DNA from: Uranotaenia lowii
Lineage: Eukaryota; Arthropoda; Insecta; Diptera; Culicidae
Direction: 5' to 3'
Length of the DNA: 64,000 nucleotides
Assembly: GCF_029784155.1 (NCBI RefSeq)
Contig: NC_073691.1
Span: 120,466,226-120,530,225, forward strand
In this document: piece by piece, positions 1 through 11,695 of the stretch
Layout of the letters: every line of letters starts with the position of its first letter
Position numbering within the stretch: the first letter of the stretch is position 1
The notes under the pieces: model-generated
What the model was told of the DNA's origin: nothing
The model's database searches: none
The model's input: the letters and a program-made list of their open reading frames with translations, nothing else
Position numbers and translations under genes: made by a program

Positions 1-1568
1 AAAGGGTTTGCTCCAGACAGCTTACACGATCAAATTAAATTTTGATGCAAAAATTTTAATTTTTCCTCGGTAATTTCACCCAAATCAACTAAATTGTTGG
101 GATCACAAATGAAAGAAGAAGGGAAGGTATTTGAATTTCTGGGACTTTCTTAAGCCTTCGCATTTGCGTTGAGACTTGGTTTTTCCTATTAGTTATTCCG
201 CAAGTAGGCAACCCATTTTCAACCACCTCTGAGAACGTTAAACAACGAGTCTGTGGCGCAGAATCAGGCCAGGTAACATTGAATTCACACTTTGAGCACT
301 ACCAAGACGTGATTCCAAAGTAGGCCGAGGCTGACCGCGAACAGGCAGATTGTTTGTCAGTCTGACCATGATGCATCTAGGATGGTGATCTCATATGCCA
401 AATCGCACGTTCAGCCATATTGAAAAAAGTTTTGACAGCTGGCTGTAGTGTTTACGAAAAAAGGGGTCCAGGGATGCCAGGTGTAGGGAGATAAAAAATC
501 AGAGAAATTTATGCACAATCTTATCGTAACCCAAATATCAAAAGATTTAAAACCGTACTGGGGTTTAGTTTATTTTATTTGGATTGTCGATTGTATCTTC
601 TAGAGCAGCGATGGCAACAGATGGGGGTCTTCCTGAAGCAGCTGAAGGACGATGAAGGACGAATGTTCCCGCAGGAAGGCCCAACAGGATGTTCCGAAAA
701 CACCTTCCGGATGTTGCAGCTTTCGTTGGTTCTATTTTGAAGCTGATTAATGTTGGGAAACACCAAATTAAAAACTTTTCCACATTTGTTCCCGGGCATA
801 GCTATGCCTGCCGGCTGTATTTTCGTCCAGCCCAGTGTTTTTATTTGGTGCCGCTTTTGCTCCACTGTTTATCCAAGAGTTGTGCTTGATTTGACTTCCA
901 TCTGCCAGATTCATGAACGGGGCGCTTCTCGGATGATGGAATGCAATGCTTCTCCAGATGTCCATCCTTCTCGATGACTTTCTGCGGCTTCCGGTTACCA
1001 AACAGCTTCTGGAAAAAAAGTTGAATAAGCATAAATTGGTTATGAGTAATGGATAAAGGTTGCTCACCATTACAGGCACTGTCGTCTATCGATCGAATCT
1101 CTTCCAGCTTTGCTAAACTCTCCGGAACTCAGCCAGAAGATTTTTGTCACTTCTATGGATTATAGTTGAAAAATCATGGCAAACTCTTTATCTGATCAAG
1201 CCAACAGCCAGCTGTCAAATTTCGGCCGCGTTTCGCCCCCACCACCGCATCCAACCCTCGTCTACTTTTTGCCAAAGTGAGAACACCATATCTAGATTTC
1301 ATCATGGGTCTGACAACTTTGGGATTTTTCCTAGAAGCAATAATGTTGGGACTTACGGTTTTCAGCAGAGGAAATCTGCCGACTCATCGGCGAAACCAAA
1401 ACAGTTTGTTTTGGTTCCGCATACTTTGAGTCAATCCGCAATTGAAAAATAGCGGTGATGATTGATGATGGCAGCTGATGATGGTAAACACGGTACAAAT
1501 GTTTACATCCTCACACTGTGAAGCCAAACAACTCAATTTAGGTTCGTGGTAACTCACCAGTGCTGCCA
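1..1568. other. Unassigned sequence, no recognisable gene
   Basis: Both strands carry only short open frames that I cannot match to any family. One exon-like possibility is an ATG at 1176 on the plus strand that opens 34 codons and runs into a splice-donor-like GTGAGA at 1277-1282. The following sequence encodes a short hydrophobic stretch in another frame. The 600-1080 stretch is somewhat GC-richer than its surroundings but has frame breaks on both strands. It may be a decayed coding sequence or unique host sequence. Confidence 0.3.
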
Positions 1569-1597
1569 GATATTCTGAGTGGTTAGCTCAGAATATC
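1569..1597. repeat. Perfect short hairpin
   Basis: An 11-bp perfect inverted repeat, GATATTCTGAG and its complement, is separated by a 7-nt loop (TGGTTAG). No neighbouring gene gives it a role. It could be a chance palindrome or the remnant of a small foldback element. Confidence 0.6.
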
Positions 1598-2711
1598 ACA
1601 CGAAAATGAGAAAACTAATAAGAGAGGATATCACTTCAGTTAATAATGTCAATAGCTATCGCTTATGTTATAAGTAGTTATTTAAGGACTTGACGAAAAA
1701 AACGAATAAAAATTAACTCTATTCCACCACTGAAACCTGCATTTTCAACAAATAGTTTTTGCCCTAATGGGCGATGGAATCGAAAAGTTATTCTTTCTCT
1801 CCTTCACAAAACTCCGTAAGATCTGTCAGAAGTTGGGTGCAATTTTAGCTTCATCCCACGTGCCCTAGACTTACATTTTCAAAACCACCTTTCAATGTTT
1901 CTTCTCCAAAGCGCCCTAGCTTTAACTATCCACCTATCATTCGATTTCATTCTACTAGAGTTCATCTCTCCGAAATGCCATTAAAATATCATAACTTTTT
2001 TTCCAAACTTTAGAATTCACGCGTTTTTGAGATATTTACGATATAAGAGAAAAATCAAAATAAAGTAATTTTGCACGGTTTCCTTCAAAATCTGTCATTA
2101 TCAAATCGAAGTTTAATCTCATGATGGTTTTACTTCGTCATTGTCAGATTTTGCCAACAGAAATACCAATAAAAATGCTTTTAAGGGGCTAAAAATAATA
2201 AAGTTTCGTTAATTTCGAAACAGCTGTATTCAAAAGATTGCTCTCAGTTCCAGGAAAAATAAAAAAAAAATCTAACAAAAAACGATAATTTTTTTTTTAA
2301 TTTTTTAAGAAATATTATAATTACCTTCATTTCCTTCATAGAAAGTATTTCGATCAAACGTATGGGTTTAGAGAAACACGCATTCGTAATTGTCTCATTT
2401 CTAAAAGAACTAAGCTTTAGAAGTATTTCGAATCGGTTCAATTTTAACTTTACAATAAAACATAAGACGAGCCTTTTCAAGAATTTGTAAATTATTAACC
2501 TGATCCTTTTTAAAATGGATCAAATAAAGCTCAGGAGCAAAGCCAACACTACTGATATTATTCGTGTTGGTTCTTTTCCTCATTTGAATTACTTGAATCG
2601 GAGAAAAACCTAACAAAGCATTTTATTCGAATGTGATCTCATCCGGTGTCTGATCACCGGTGATAATGCTAAAATCGACAACGCTCATCATACTTAATGT
2701 GCCAGATTATT
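1598..2711. other. AT-rich unassigned sequence
   Basis: No coding frame of interest is visible. At 2086-2153 an imperfect inverted repeat has the outer arms CAAAATCTG and its complement, and the arms stay partly complementary for about 30 nt. The rest holds homopolymer runs only. Confidence 0.4.
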
Positions 2712-2781
2712 TCACGACCAGGATTCGATTTCGTAACCTTTGGCTTAGAAAACAAGGGTGCTATCCTCTAGGCCAAGATCT
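2712..2781 (-). ncRNA. tRNA-like SINE head, minus strand
   Basis: On the minus strand the sequence carries an RNA polymerase III box A-like motif (TGGCCTAGAGGATAG, 2761-2775) followed about 35 nt later by a degenerate box B (AATCGAATCCTGG, near 2719-2731). It resembles the plus-strand copy at 3208-3275 along its length, so it is a repeat family and not a single tRNA gene. The head probably belongs to a SINE whose body runs left towards 2640. Its 3' end and target duplication were not identified. Confidence 0.6.
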
Positions 2782-2792
2782 GCTGCCGGGTA

Positions 2793-2990
2793 ATGAAATT
2801 CATTAGTGATTTCGTACCACTCGTCGTTTGTTACCTTGCCAGAACATGGGTAGGAAACCTAACAATGGTCCAGTGTTATGCGCCAACTGACGTTGCCGAT
2901 TTTCCGGAGAAAGAGCATTTTTACAGTCAACTGAAGTGCATTGTTGAGAATATTCCGAAGGATGACATTGAAATCCACCTATCAAATTAA
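2793..2990 (+). pseudogene. Endonuclease fragment of an RTE/CR1-type non-LTR retrotransposon
   Basis: The frame from about 2850 to 2987 encodes the motif QCYAPTD followed by an E/K-rich helix with FYSQL and a terminal PKDDIEI. This is the middle of the apurinic-endonuclease-like domain that RTE- and CR1-type retrotransposons use to nick target DNA. In full-length proteins the next motif is GDFN, but here the frame stops just before it. Only about 50 residues remain, with no reverse transcriptase nearby, so it is a dead fragment. It lies between two oppositely oriented SINE heads. The RTE reverse transcriptase fragment at 24.7 kb is of a related type but far away. Confidence 0.7.
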
Positions 2991-3199
2991 AACAAAAAAA
3001 ATCACTCACAGAAACGATGGGTAACATTCAGTTCGAACAAAATAAAGGAATATGCAATTGGTATTTTAATTCCTCATGGTCTACCTATATGATATCGACA
3101 ATTTTAAAAAATCTTCAATTTTCATAGTGATGTGATGTGATTTTCCATTTAAAATAAAACCATAGCAAGTTACCCCTTTTTCCAACTTAGGTGCAAAAC

Positions 3200-3286
3200 C
3201 CTGCCACCGACCCTGGCCTAGAGGATAGCGTTCAAGTCTTCTAAGCCAGAGGTCATGAGATCGAGTCTTGGTCACGGCATATATAG
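3200..3286 (+). ncRNA. tRNA-like SINE head, plus strand, interrupted by a TA element
   Basis: Box A-like TGGCCTAGAGGATAGC and a box B-like GATCGAGTCTTGG (3259-3271) mark a tRNA-derived head of the same family as the minus-strand copy at 2712-2781. Directly after it a TA-flanked element (3289-4193) begins. Sequence resuming at 4194 (GTTAGCATTAGTAAGATGC and onward to about 4290) is plausibly the rest of the SINE body, split by that insertion. Confidence 0.6.
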
Positions 3287-3288
3287 TA

Positions 3289-4193
3289 TGGGAAAGTGGG
3301 GAATCATGGGCCACTTTTTTCGTTGTTCCATAACTTCTTTATTATAAAAGATAAAATGAAAATAAAAAATGGTATGGTTTTCTACATTATCAAGGTATCA
3401 TAAGAATGTTTTTTTAAATTTTTAATAAGTTATTTTCCCCTGATTCTGACTGTTTGAAAAAAAGGCAATTTTTTTGGATTTTGAAAAATGGTGGGTAATC
3501 GTGGGCCACCAAATCCAAATTGACCAAATAACATGCAAACATTATGAGTTGACCCATAACTGTGATTTCCCAATTCATTTCGTTAGTTTAAAGCAATTTC
3601 AGATGATGAAATAAAAAAAGAGAGCTGTGTATGATCGCATAGATTCCAAAACCTGACTCGCGAACATTATGGCAAAATTTCTTATATAGGGTGTACAAAA
3701 TATATTTCATAACTCTTCATTTGGCATATGAAAACATTACACATAGGTAAAACAAATTTTAAGTTCTAAATGTGTATAAAAACATAAAAATATAGGTGAT
3801 TCAAGATGTGTGGCCCACGATTCCCCACAAGCTATGATTTGCAAATTGGTTGCGTTTGTGTGACTTATTGATGTTTCATCAAAAATTCCTTTTCCACGTG
3901 AAAGATCATGACAAAACTAAGATCATAAGCGTATGAGCATATTTTTGTTATGCATTTTAGGTTCCCTATCGATGAAATTAGCGGGTGTTTTTTTAATTAT
4001 ATAAGTAAATTTTTCTAACTTTTTTAAGCTTGATAAATAAAAGAAGCATATGATGCGTCAACAATATATGGGAATATATGCTCACGCAAAGCGACGACGG
4101 TGACAGTTGGTTTGAGATTTTTATCTCAACACACATCTGAGATATTAAAAGTGGCCCACGTTTCCCCATTGCCCACGATACCCCACTCTCTCC
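3289..4193. mobile_element. Non-autonomous TIR element (TA target, GTGGGGAATC termini)
   Basis: Both ends carry the motif AGTGGGG(A/T)ATC(A/G)TGGGC in inverted orientation, and a TA dinucleotide flanks each side (3287-3288 and 4194-4195). The same motif recurs inside each arm (near 3489 and, inverted, near 3811), giving internal copies of the probable transposase-binding site. There is no transposase frame. TA duplication and no coding capacity suggest a Tc1/mariner-type MITE of 905 bp. Confidence 0.75.
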
Positions 4194-4879
4194 TACTCTT
4201 TCTGTGGGTTGGTGGTGTTAGCATTAGTAAGATGCTAGCCATTATATCCTTGAAAGATGTACGCTTTAGTCTTAAGTAGAATTTTGATTTTTTCAAAGAA
4301 ACATGAAGTTTCACTGAGATGCTATCCCAAGTAACACAGATTATGCCAACTAGCATTAGGAAGTTTTATTATGGTTTAATTACGGCATTTTTTTGTGCAG
4401 CTCGTGTTATGGCGGTTTTATTATGGTCATGCAGAATGCTTATAATTTTTTTTCGACCATATGTTTTCAGATGGTTTTGAAAACGCTAATAAAACTTTTA
4501 TTAAACATACTGTTTTAGTTATTTTGAAAGAGTTATGAATGCTCTTTTAAAACTATAATAAAACACAAACTTAGAAGTTTGCTCCAAGCTTTCTTTTGCA
4601 TGTTTTATAATAGCACTCAGTGCATGATTATTAAACCGCCATAAAACTTAGTGACAGTTCTCGATCAAGATGTCAAAACAGGACACGCTCAGATTAGATA
4701 GCACATATTTGAATTGGAACTCCCATTTTTACAAATTTTTGGTAAGTTATGCGTGTTGGTTTTGAGTTAAAATTAAAAAAATACATCTTTGAAAACTTGA
4801 AATCACCAAAAGTGGTATGAATATCTGTACAATATGAGTATTGAGTGAAATGGCCCAAATAGTAGGAAAAAAATTGTTG

Positions 4880-5470
4880 CTTGACGCCATCATTAATTCA
4901 AGATGGCGGCTTCCGCTTTTATTTTCAAAGCTGTAAATTACTGGAAACATCGTGAAACCTTCACAATATGGTTATTAGGTGAAAGTAATAAACGAGTAGG
5001 AGTCAAATTTCGTTGCCCGTCGCCATCTTAAATCCAAGATGGCGGCTACCACTCTACTTGAAAATACTGTAAATGACTGAAAATCGCATAAAACCTATAT
5101 TATAGGGGTATAAGTTGAAAGAAATCAACCGGTAGAAGTTGAATTTCGCTATCTGACGCCATCTTGAAATCCGAGATGGCGGCTAAACTTTAAAATGTAG
5201 TGAATGACTTAAAATGACGTGAAACCCAAATTGATAGTGAGTGAAAGGGCTTAACGAGTAGAAGTCGAATATTGCTATCTTACGCCATCTTGAAATCCAA
5301 GATGGCAGCTTTCTATAAACTTTAAAAATGCTCTAAATCATTGAATATCGCATGAAACCTCCAAAATATGGGTGTTTGTCAATTGGGATAAGCTATAAAA
5401 AGTATATTTTTGAATTCTGACGCTATCTTAAAATCCAAGATGGTGGCTTCAGCTGAACTTAAAAATACTG
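4880..5470 (+). repeat. Palindromic minisatellite, left array (5 units)
   Basis: Five units of about 125-140 bp occur at roughly 4886, 5020, 5157, 5284 and 5422. Each contains a near-perfect palindrome of the form CGCCATCTT, a short A/T spacer, then AAGATGGCGG. Between palindromes the units share phrases such as AAATACTGTAAATGACTGAAAATCGCATGAAACC. They are diverged, so the array is old. Confidence 0.8.
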
Positions 5471-5609
5471 TAAATGAATGAAAATAGCATGAAACTCCCA
5501 AATATATTGTATTGGGTGCTAAAGCTAAATGAAAGAAGTCAAATATCTCTTTTCGCGTTTCTCTGAAAATCTGTAAGTGACTGAAAATCCCACAAAAACC
5601 ACTACAATA

Positions 5610-5930
5610 CAGACCCCGTTCGTTTTTGGCAACATTCGATTTTGGCAACATCGAATTTGGCACATGTGCCTAAATCAGACGGTTAACAGAAACAACATAA
5701 CCTTATAGTTTTCGCTAGAATAAGACCAATACAGTTTAGACATAAAAGCATGATAGGAATAATAGAATTACATAAATAGCAAAAAAATCCAAAACTATAA
5801 ACAAAACAAGAAAACTTCTAAATGCATTAGAAACATAATGAAAAAATAATAAAAGTGATTTAAAATGATCTAAATTGTCTTAAAATAGTAGTTTTAATGT
5901 AGTATTACGTGAAAAAAAGTTGTGTTCAAA
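5610..5930 (+). mobile_element. Partial copy of the CAGACCC-ended MITE
   Basis: It starts after a TA with CAGACCCCGTTCG and repeats the phrase TTTTGGCAACATTCGATTT seen at 8200. It shares GGCACATGTGCC and the following stretch with that copy. The other terminus is missing, so the right boundary is approximate. It sits in the centre of the 4325-7076 foldback element. Confidence 0.6.
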
Positions 5931-5949
5931 TGATTTTCATTGATTGACA

Positions 5950-6300
5950 GCATTTCAAATTCAGTGGAAGCTGCCATCTTGGATTCCAAGATGGCGTCGG
6001 AAAGAAAAAAATCGACATATGCTAGCTTAGCCTTTTCATTCAATACCCGTATAGTGGTGGTTTAATGCGACTTTTTGTCAGCATTAAGCATTAAAAGTTG
6101 AGCGGATGCCTCCATCTTGGATTTCAAGATGGCGTCTGATAGCGAAATTCAACTTCTACTCGTTTAGCCCTTTCACCCGATACCCATTTTGTTGGGGTTT
6201 CATGCGATTTCAAGTCATTTAAACCATTTTAAAGTTCCGCGAAAGCCGCCATCTTGGATTTCAAGATGGCGTCAGACAACGAAGTTTGACTTCAACTCAT
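5950..6300 (-). repeat. Palindromic minisatellite, right array (3 inverted units)
   Basis: Three units at roughly 5971, 6110 and 6247 have the same CCATCTTGGATTTCAAGATGG-type palindrome as the left array. The surrounding unit sequence is inverted relative to 4880-5470. This makes the two arrays opposite arms of a foldback structure. Confidence 0.8.
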
Positions 6301-7078
6301 GATTTATTCCACGGGTCATTCAAAACCAATCCCTTTTCATTCAAAAAGTCTGCCCTCATTTACTGTGCTACAGATTAACAACTCAGAAATGAGGAACTCA
6401 ACCTTAGCGTGTAATTGGTTGGCTTGCGAGAGAAACGTCAAATCGTAGCTTTTTTTGGGGTCATCATTAAACCATCATAAAACTATGAATTGACTCACGC
6501 CATGTTGGTGGCAAAATCGAAAGGCACAAAATGACGCCATGTTGATGGATTCACAATGCAAGCATTGGAAAATATTTTTTCAGGCCTTTTTTCATCAATT
6601 CCATCATGATTGACCATCAGATTTGACGAGGCGCATTTATTTTAAGATACTATTTCATATACCTTTTACCTAAAATCTTGACTGGCAGTAGAAAAGACGC
6701 TCAATATATGGTTAAAACATTGGTTTTTTAGCTATTAATTTTACCAGATCATATCTGAATAATGCAATCATCATTCATCAACCATTATGGTTGCTGGAAA
6801 AAATAAAAAAAAAACTCCGAGAACTGACAGAACCGAAAAAAACAAAAATTTCTAACATGTTTAATAATAGCTTTTTAAAAGCTTTGCTGACCAACATTGA
6901 TGACCAACAATAATATGTCTTGATGACGTTTCTAGGGTAGGGCCAAATAGCCTGATTTTGGCTTTATTAGAGTCCAGGTGATGTTATAGAATGCGCTTTA
7001 GCTTTTTATGAAGATTAATGCGATAGTCCAAACGATATTTTGCTGACCATAATAAAGCTAAAATTGTTACTTGGGATA

Positions 7079-8197
7079 TGTGTGTGTTCGTTTAAAAAAA
7101 AAAAACGATTGTTGTCAATCATAAAAAAATACCGACCATACTAATTACTTTTCTTACAAAATCAATGTGTTGTCCAATCGACCTTACTGTTTATAATGCA
7201 AAATCCGTATGATTATCTGTGAATATATATTTTTTAAAGCCATTGATGATACTTACAAAAACGGAATGGATGAGCCCTCAACAAAACTTTGCACCTGATG
7301 CTCGCTCCCGTTCTGAAACTGTCGAATTTTTTAAAAGATAGTTTCAGGGGGCGACATTTTTTCCCCATTTCAAATTGTGTGGCTTCTCAGAGTATGGTGT
7401 TGATCTTCATCCTCTTTCTGTGCTAGTTTCTTCTGTTGAACAGAACCACATCCGAGTGCTACTAAGCAGCCATTTTGTTAACGGGGCTCCCACCAGATGA
7501 CGCGCCTTGGTACGGTTAAGCCTAAGCCGATGAATAACTACAAATACACATCCACACTCGCACCCCGGAATGCCACTTAGTGATGAAGACCGAGGCGAGG
7601 ATGGACAAAAAAATAACTCCCGGCATGAGGTAAAGTGAGATTTATGGAATAGTGACGTTTTAGCTGGTAACGGGAAAAATTTGAATAAAATGAAAATAAA
7701 TATGAATGGGATAAAAGGCTGCAGTTATTTTGAAGGACGTCTCTCTACTCTGGCCGAGCGACGAACGAACTTGAGAAAGGTTGAAAAAAGTGCCGGAAAT
7801 TGGGTGCTATATATATACGACGAGTGTTTCTGAGCTTTTTTTGTGTGTGTTTATGTATGAGCTGCTGCTGCTATTCATCCCCTCGCCATTGCGGCTTGAA
7901 ACGGATCGTCAGTACAATGCGGTCAAAGCCGGCATGAAGGAAGGAAAACTGTTTTATTTTTCCTTTGAGAATAGACCTCCCGGGAAGTGAGGAAATTTTT
8001 CACCAACCATGCCGTCGTTGATTTCATCTTTTCCGCAAACTGCGTACACAACTGTTCCGATTGCTTGGTCGAAATAGAATCTTAGGCGGTATTTTTTTTC
8101 TTTAAGAGATAAAGTTTGTGTAAGCTTTACATTTTCAACTTTAAATTGTTTTTCAAACATGAGAAAATTCGTTGAGAATTCATTTTGTATTTCGAAT
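7079..8197. other. Unassigned sequence
   Basis: No family is recognised here. Part of it (7290-8050) is more GC-balanced and lacks obvious repeats, so it may be unique host sequence. I see no convincing coding exon. Confidence 0.3.
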
Positions 8198-8199
8198 TA

Positions 8200-8804
8200 C
8201 AGACCCGGTCGTTTTTGGCAACATTCGATTTTGGCATCATTCGATTTTGGCATCATTCGATTTTGGCAAACATCCCATTTGGCACATGTGCCAAAATCCA
8301 ACGTTTTTTTTTAAATCTACATTCCCTTTTAGTTTTTGATATAACAGGACCAATTTAAATTAGACAAACACCATAAATATGTTTTTATGTTCTGAAATGG
8401 TGATAAAATGAAACAATAGTAACACAAATTTTTCGAAAATTTTATAAAGTACTCAAAAATGACTTAAAAATGAAAAATTCAAACAAACTCAAACAAAACA
8501 CTGAAAATGATAAAAAAAAACAACCAAAAAATTTTGACGAATGACAAAAACAGCAAATATGACAAATGAAAACAAACATTAAAGGAAATCAAGAAAACTT
8601 CAAAACGCATCAAAAACAAGATGAAAAGAATAAAACATAACTACAAATGGTCGGAAATTGACTAAAAATAACGTTTTTGATAATGAAAGAATAACTGAAA
8701 AAAGTTGAGAGATTTGTATAGTACAGACCCACTTCGATTTTGACAACACTCGATTTTTGAAACACAAAATGTACGGGTATGTTGCCAAAATCGAACGGGG
8801 TCTG
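8200..8804. mobile_element. CAGACCC-ended MITE, full-length copy
   Basis: The 605-bp element starts CAGACCCGGTCG and ends with the inverted counterpart (CGAACGGGGTCTG), with TA on both sides (8198-8199 and 8805-8806). Inside the left end the phrase CATTCGATTTTGG is repeated in tandem. The last 80 bp form a second small inverted structure (CAGACCC at 8724 facing the right terminus, flanked by GTATAGTA/TACTATAC). There is no coding capacity. Partial relatives lie at 5610 and 49337. Confidence 0.8.
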
Positions 8805-9477
8805 TACTATACAAATTTTGTGCCTATTTGAAATGAATTTATGAGTTGATGATCTGATATGTTTTATGTAGAAATGACTGTTTATTTAACTCCGTCATCT
8901 TCCGAGTTAAGATTGACTTTTCCTGTTTGAATTAGTCTGAATTTTAATGCAGCACCCGAACACAGTGGTTTAAAACTCGAAAAACGGGATCATGGACTTT
9001 TCGAATGCTTAGATGGTTAAACATCTCAATAGTATTTCCGGAATGTTTCATTATTTAAAAATGCGCATGTTTTGGTATTATTATTTTTTTTTGTTTCGAT
9101 TATAGTCGTTTTACCATTTCCTTATCAATTCACCTGAAAGAGAGATAATTTTTCTAATTTTTAGTTTATCATTTTATCACAACGTCTTTTTGAAAATTGC
9201 AGATTATTCAATTTTAAAAACTTCATATAAGACACCAAAAATGAAGCTTAAAAATTGAAAATGACCGACTTTGTATGAGAGAGTGGTGACATTAGTAAAA
9301 TTCTACAACTTTTATTCAAGATATAATGACTCGATCTTGAAGTTTGATGATCTTTTTCGAGTAACTTCATTTCAAAATATTATGTTTTCAGGTATCTTCA
9401 TCTCTGGAGGTTGCAAACATTTGAAATCAAAACCATATGCATTTGAAATGGCAACTTTTCAACGTTCATGAGCATAT

Positions 9478-10225
9478 GGGGCCGTCCATTAATGATGTCA
9501 CGCGTTAGGGGGGGAGGGGGGGGTTTCGATTTTTGTGACAATTTCTGACATGGGGGGGAGAGGGGGTCAGCTTGAGCGTGACATAACTTATCATTACTAA
9601 AAAAAAGAAAATAGCAAAACAATAACAAATAATTTTATCCTAAGTTCAATTAAATTATGCTAGCACCATTCATTTAATGAATAATAATACTCACGTAATC
9701 ACTTTTGGTAAATTTTATGAGCATAAGAAAGTTTACAACAACACTTCCACTGCAACACCCAGGAAAGTCCGTCCCACTAAAATTGTGGCAAAACGTGAAC
9801 AGAATTGCTTAGCAAGATGATTTGGATTGTGAATGAATTGAAGAAGAGGAACTAGATTTGGATGGTTTCAACATAGTCGCTGATGCTGCAACTACTGCCT
9901 CGACTTTCCCGATCATTGATATGGAAAGTCATCAACATAATCCTTGGACTCATGATTGAAATGTGTTTTAAGCAATGATTGAAGGCTTGTTAAAAGTTGT
10001 TAACCTTTACTTTCAATTCTTTGAATAAAACTAATGAATTTAAAAAAGCAACATTTTTAATCAAACTTCTAAAGTGTTGAAAATTTTACTCCAGGGGGGG
10101 GGGGGTAGGAAAACGTGACGTAATACAAAAAGGGGGTTTACGGAAGTTGTGACAATATGTGACAGAGGGGGGAGGGGGGGTTAAAATTTTCCAAATTTTG
10201 CGTGACATCATTTATGGACGGTCCC
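9478..10225. mobile_element. GGGCCGTCCAT-ended MITE
   Basis: Ends are GGGGCCGTCCATTAATGATG and the inverted GACATCATTTATGGACGGTCCC, with long G-runs just inside both ends. The interior of about 750 bp has no intact frame. Elements with this GGNCCGTCCAT terminus are, from memory, widespread in arthropod genomes. The superfamily and the target duplication are unresolved here. Confidence 0.7.
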
Positions 10226-10600
10226 TAATTACATTTGCATGTATTATGTTTGACTTTTAAAATAAATCTATGGAAAGATAGTAGATTGGCAATTTTCCTT
10301 ATTTTATTCGCACACAAACAAAAGTTCCTCTTTGGCTAAGCTCCTTTTGCTATGGTTTTACATATGTCGGACGCATCGATCAATGAATACCGCACATTCA
10401 TACTCAATTATATGCTCATGAACGTTAAAAAGTTGCCCATTTAAGTGCACATGATTTTGTATTCAAATGTTTGCAACCTTTAGAGATATTGATACCTGAA
10501 AACAAGCTAATTTATAGATAAATTATTAAGAAAGTGCCATCAATCATTAAGGTAGAGACTGTATATCTTGAAAAAAGTTTTAGGGTTTAACAACTGTCAC

Positions 10601-11428
10601 AATAGACTGAGTCGATTTGGGGTCATTTTTAAATTTCTCAAACCCTGGGGTCTAAAAAGCTTCGTTTCGGTTTGGTTCAAAACTCATCCATGATTTTTTG
10701 CAAAATTTTTAAGTAACATTCACATGAGTAAATTTCAACTTTTAAGTTTGTATGGGAAAATTGAATATATTGTACTGAAAAATCAACAACATTTTTGTTT
10801 CTTCTGTGGAACCGAGCTTGCTAATGGTTTCTGTGCGTATTTATAAATTCTGTAAAGGAACTTTTCCGCTGAACAACTTTTTCGAATACCGTAGCTTCGT
10901 ATCTTATTTGACAAAAAAAGTTATTAGCTGTGGAATGGGGGCATGTCTTTTGGCATGGATAAACAACAAATTTAATTGACATCACTGCAGGGGTCTAGTG
11001 ATGTATTGAATGACTACTTTTCACGCAATACTTCTCTTGGCACTCAGCAGTGATGTCAATTGAATTTATTGTTTTTCCATGCTAAAAGACAGGCCCCTGT
11101 TGAACAGCTAATTCCTATTTTGTCTAATAAGATATGAAGCTACGGTTTTTGACAAAGTTATTTAGCGAAAAAGTTCCTTAAGAGAATTCATAAATTGGCA
11201 CAAAAACCGTAAACAGGTTCGGCTCTACAGAAGAAACAAAAATTATGTTGATTTTTCAGTACAAAATTTTCAATTTCCCCAAACAAACATAAAAGTTCAC
11301 ATTTACTCATGCAAACGTTACTTAAAAATTCTTTAAAAAATCATGAATGAGTTTTGAACCAAAACGAAGCTTTTAAGATCCCAGGGTTTGAAAAATTAAA
11401 AAATGACCTCAAATCGACTCAGTCTATT
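10601..11428. mobile_element. Foldback (snap-back) element with GTCAC target duplication
   Basis: The 828-bp element is almost entirely an inverted repeat: arms of roughly 390 bp start AATAGACTGAGTCGATTTG and meet around a short centre near 11010. It is flanked by the 5-bp direct repeat GTCAC (10596-10600 and 11429-11433). Removing it and one GTCAC gives a sequence that aligns with the opposite arm of the surrounding inverted repeat, which confirms an insertion. There is no coding capacity. Confidence 0.85.
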
Positions 11429-11695
11429 GTCACAACTCTCTCACAAAAAATGGGTCTCAATACTTGCTTTAGAAAAAGTTTTAAAAAATTTCGATTTTTG
11501 ACGCTGTTGTGATAAGATGAAAAACAAAAAAAATATTTCACTTTTAGATGAATTGCTTCGGAAAAAGTAACACGCGCATTTTCAAATAATGAAATTTTTT
11601 GAAACATACTATTGAGATATTTTTAAATCAAGTCTTCAAAGAGCCCATGTTCACGATTTTCGAGTTTTGAACCATTGTGTCGACTTGGGATTGCA

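Larger units (their letters stand above)
4325..7076. mobile_element. Large foldback/TIR element with TCCCAAGTAAC termini
   Basis: The termini TCCCAAGTAAC and its complement face each other across 2752 bp and are flanked by TA at 4323-4324 and 7077-7078. The interior is arranged roughly symmetrically: repeats with one orientation occupy 4860-5470 and their inverted counterparts 5950-6300. A copy of the CAGACCC-ended repeat sits in the centre from 5610. No transposase is present, so this is a non-autonomous element. TA flanks fit a Tc1/mariner-like mobiliser, although the family is not certain. Confidence 0.7.
8945..11695. repeat. Large inverted repeat (~530-bp arms) with nested insertions
   Basis: The left arm (about 8945-9475) and right arm (10403-11695) are reverse complements over most of their length. 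For example, CACAGTGGTTTAAAACTCG near 8964 matches inverted CGAGTTTTGAACCATTGTG near 11661, and the phrase at 9410-9475 matches inverted 10403-10480. The right arm is split by the foldback at 10601-11428, and the central spacer holds the element at 9478-10225. It is probably an old foldback or long-TIR transposon. Its exact ends and target duplication could not be fixed. Confidence 0.75.

Noticed and set aside
1176..1280. Coding exon with ATG and splice donor
   Set aside because: Only 34 codons, no recognised protein, and no matching acceptor or downstream exon found.
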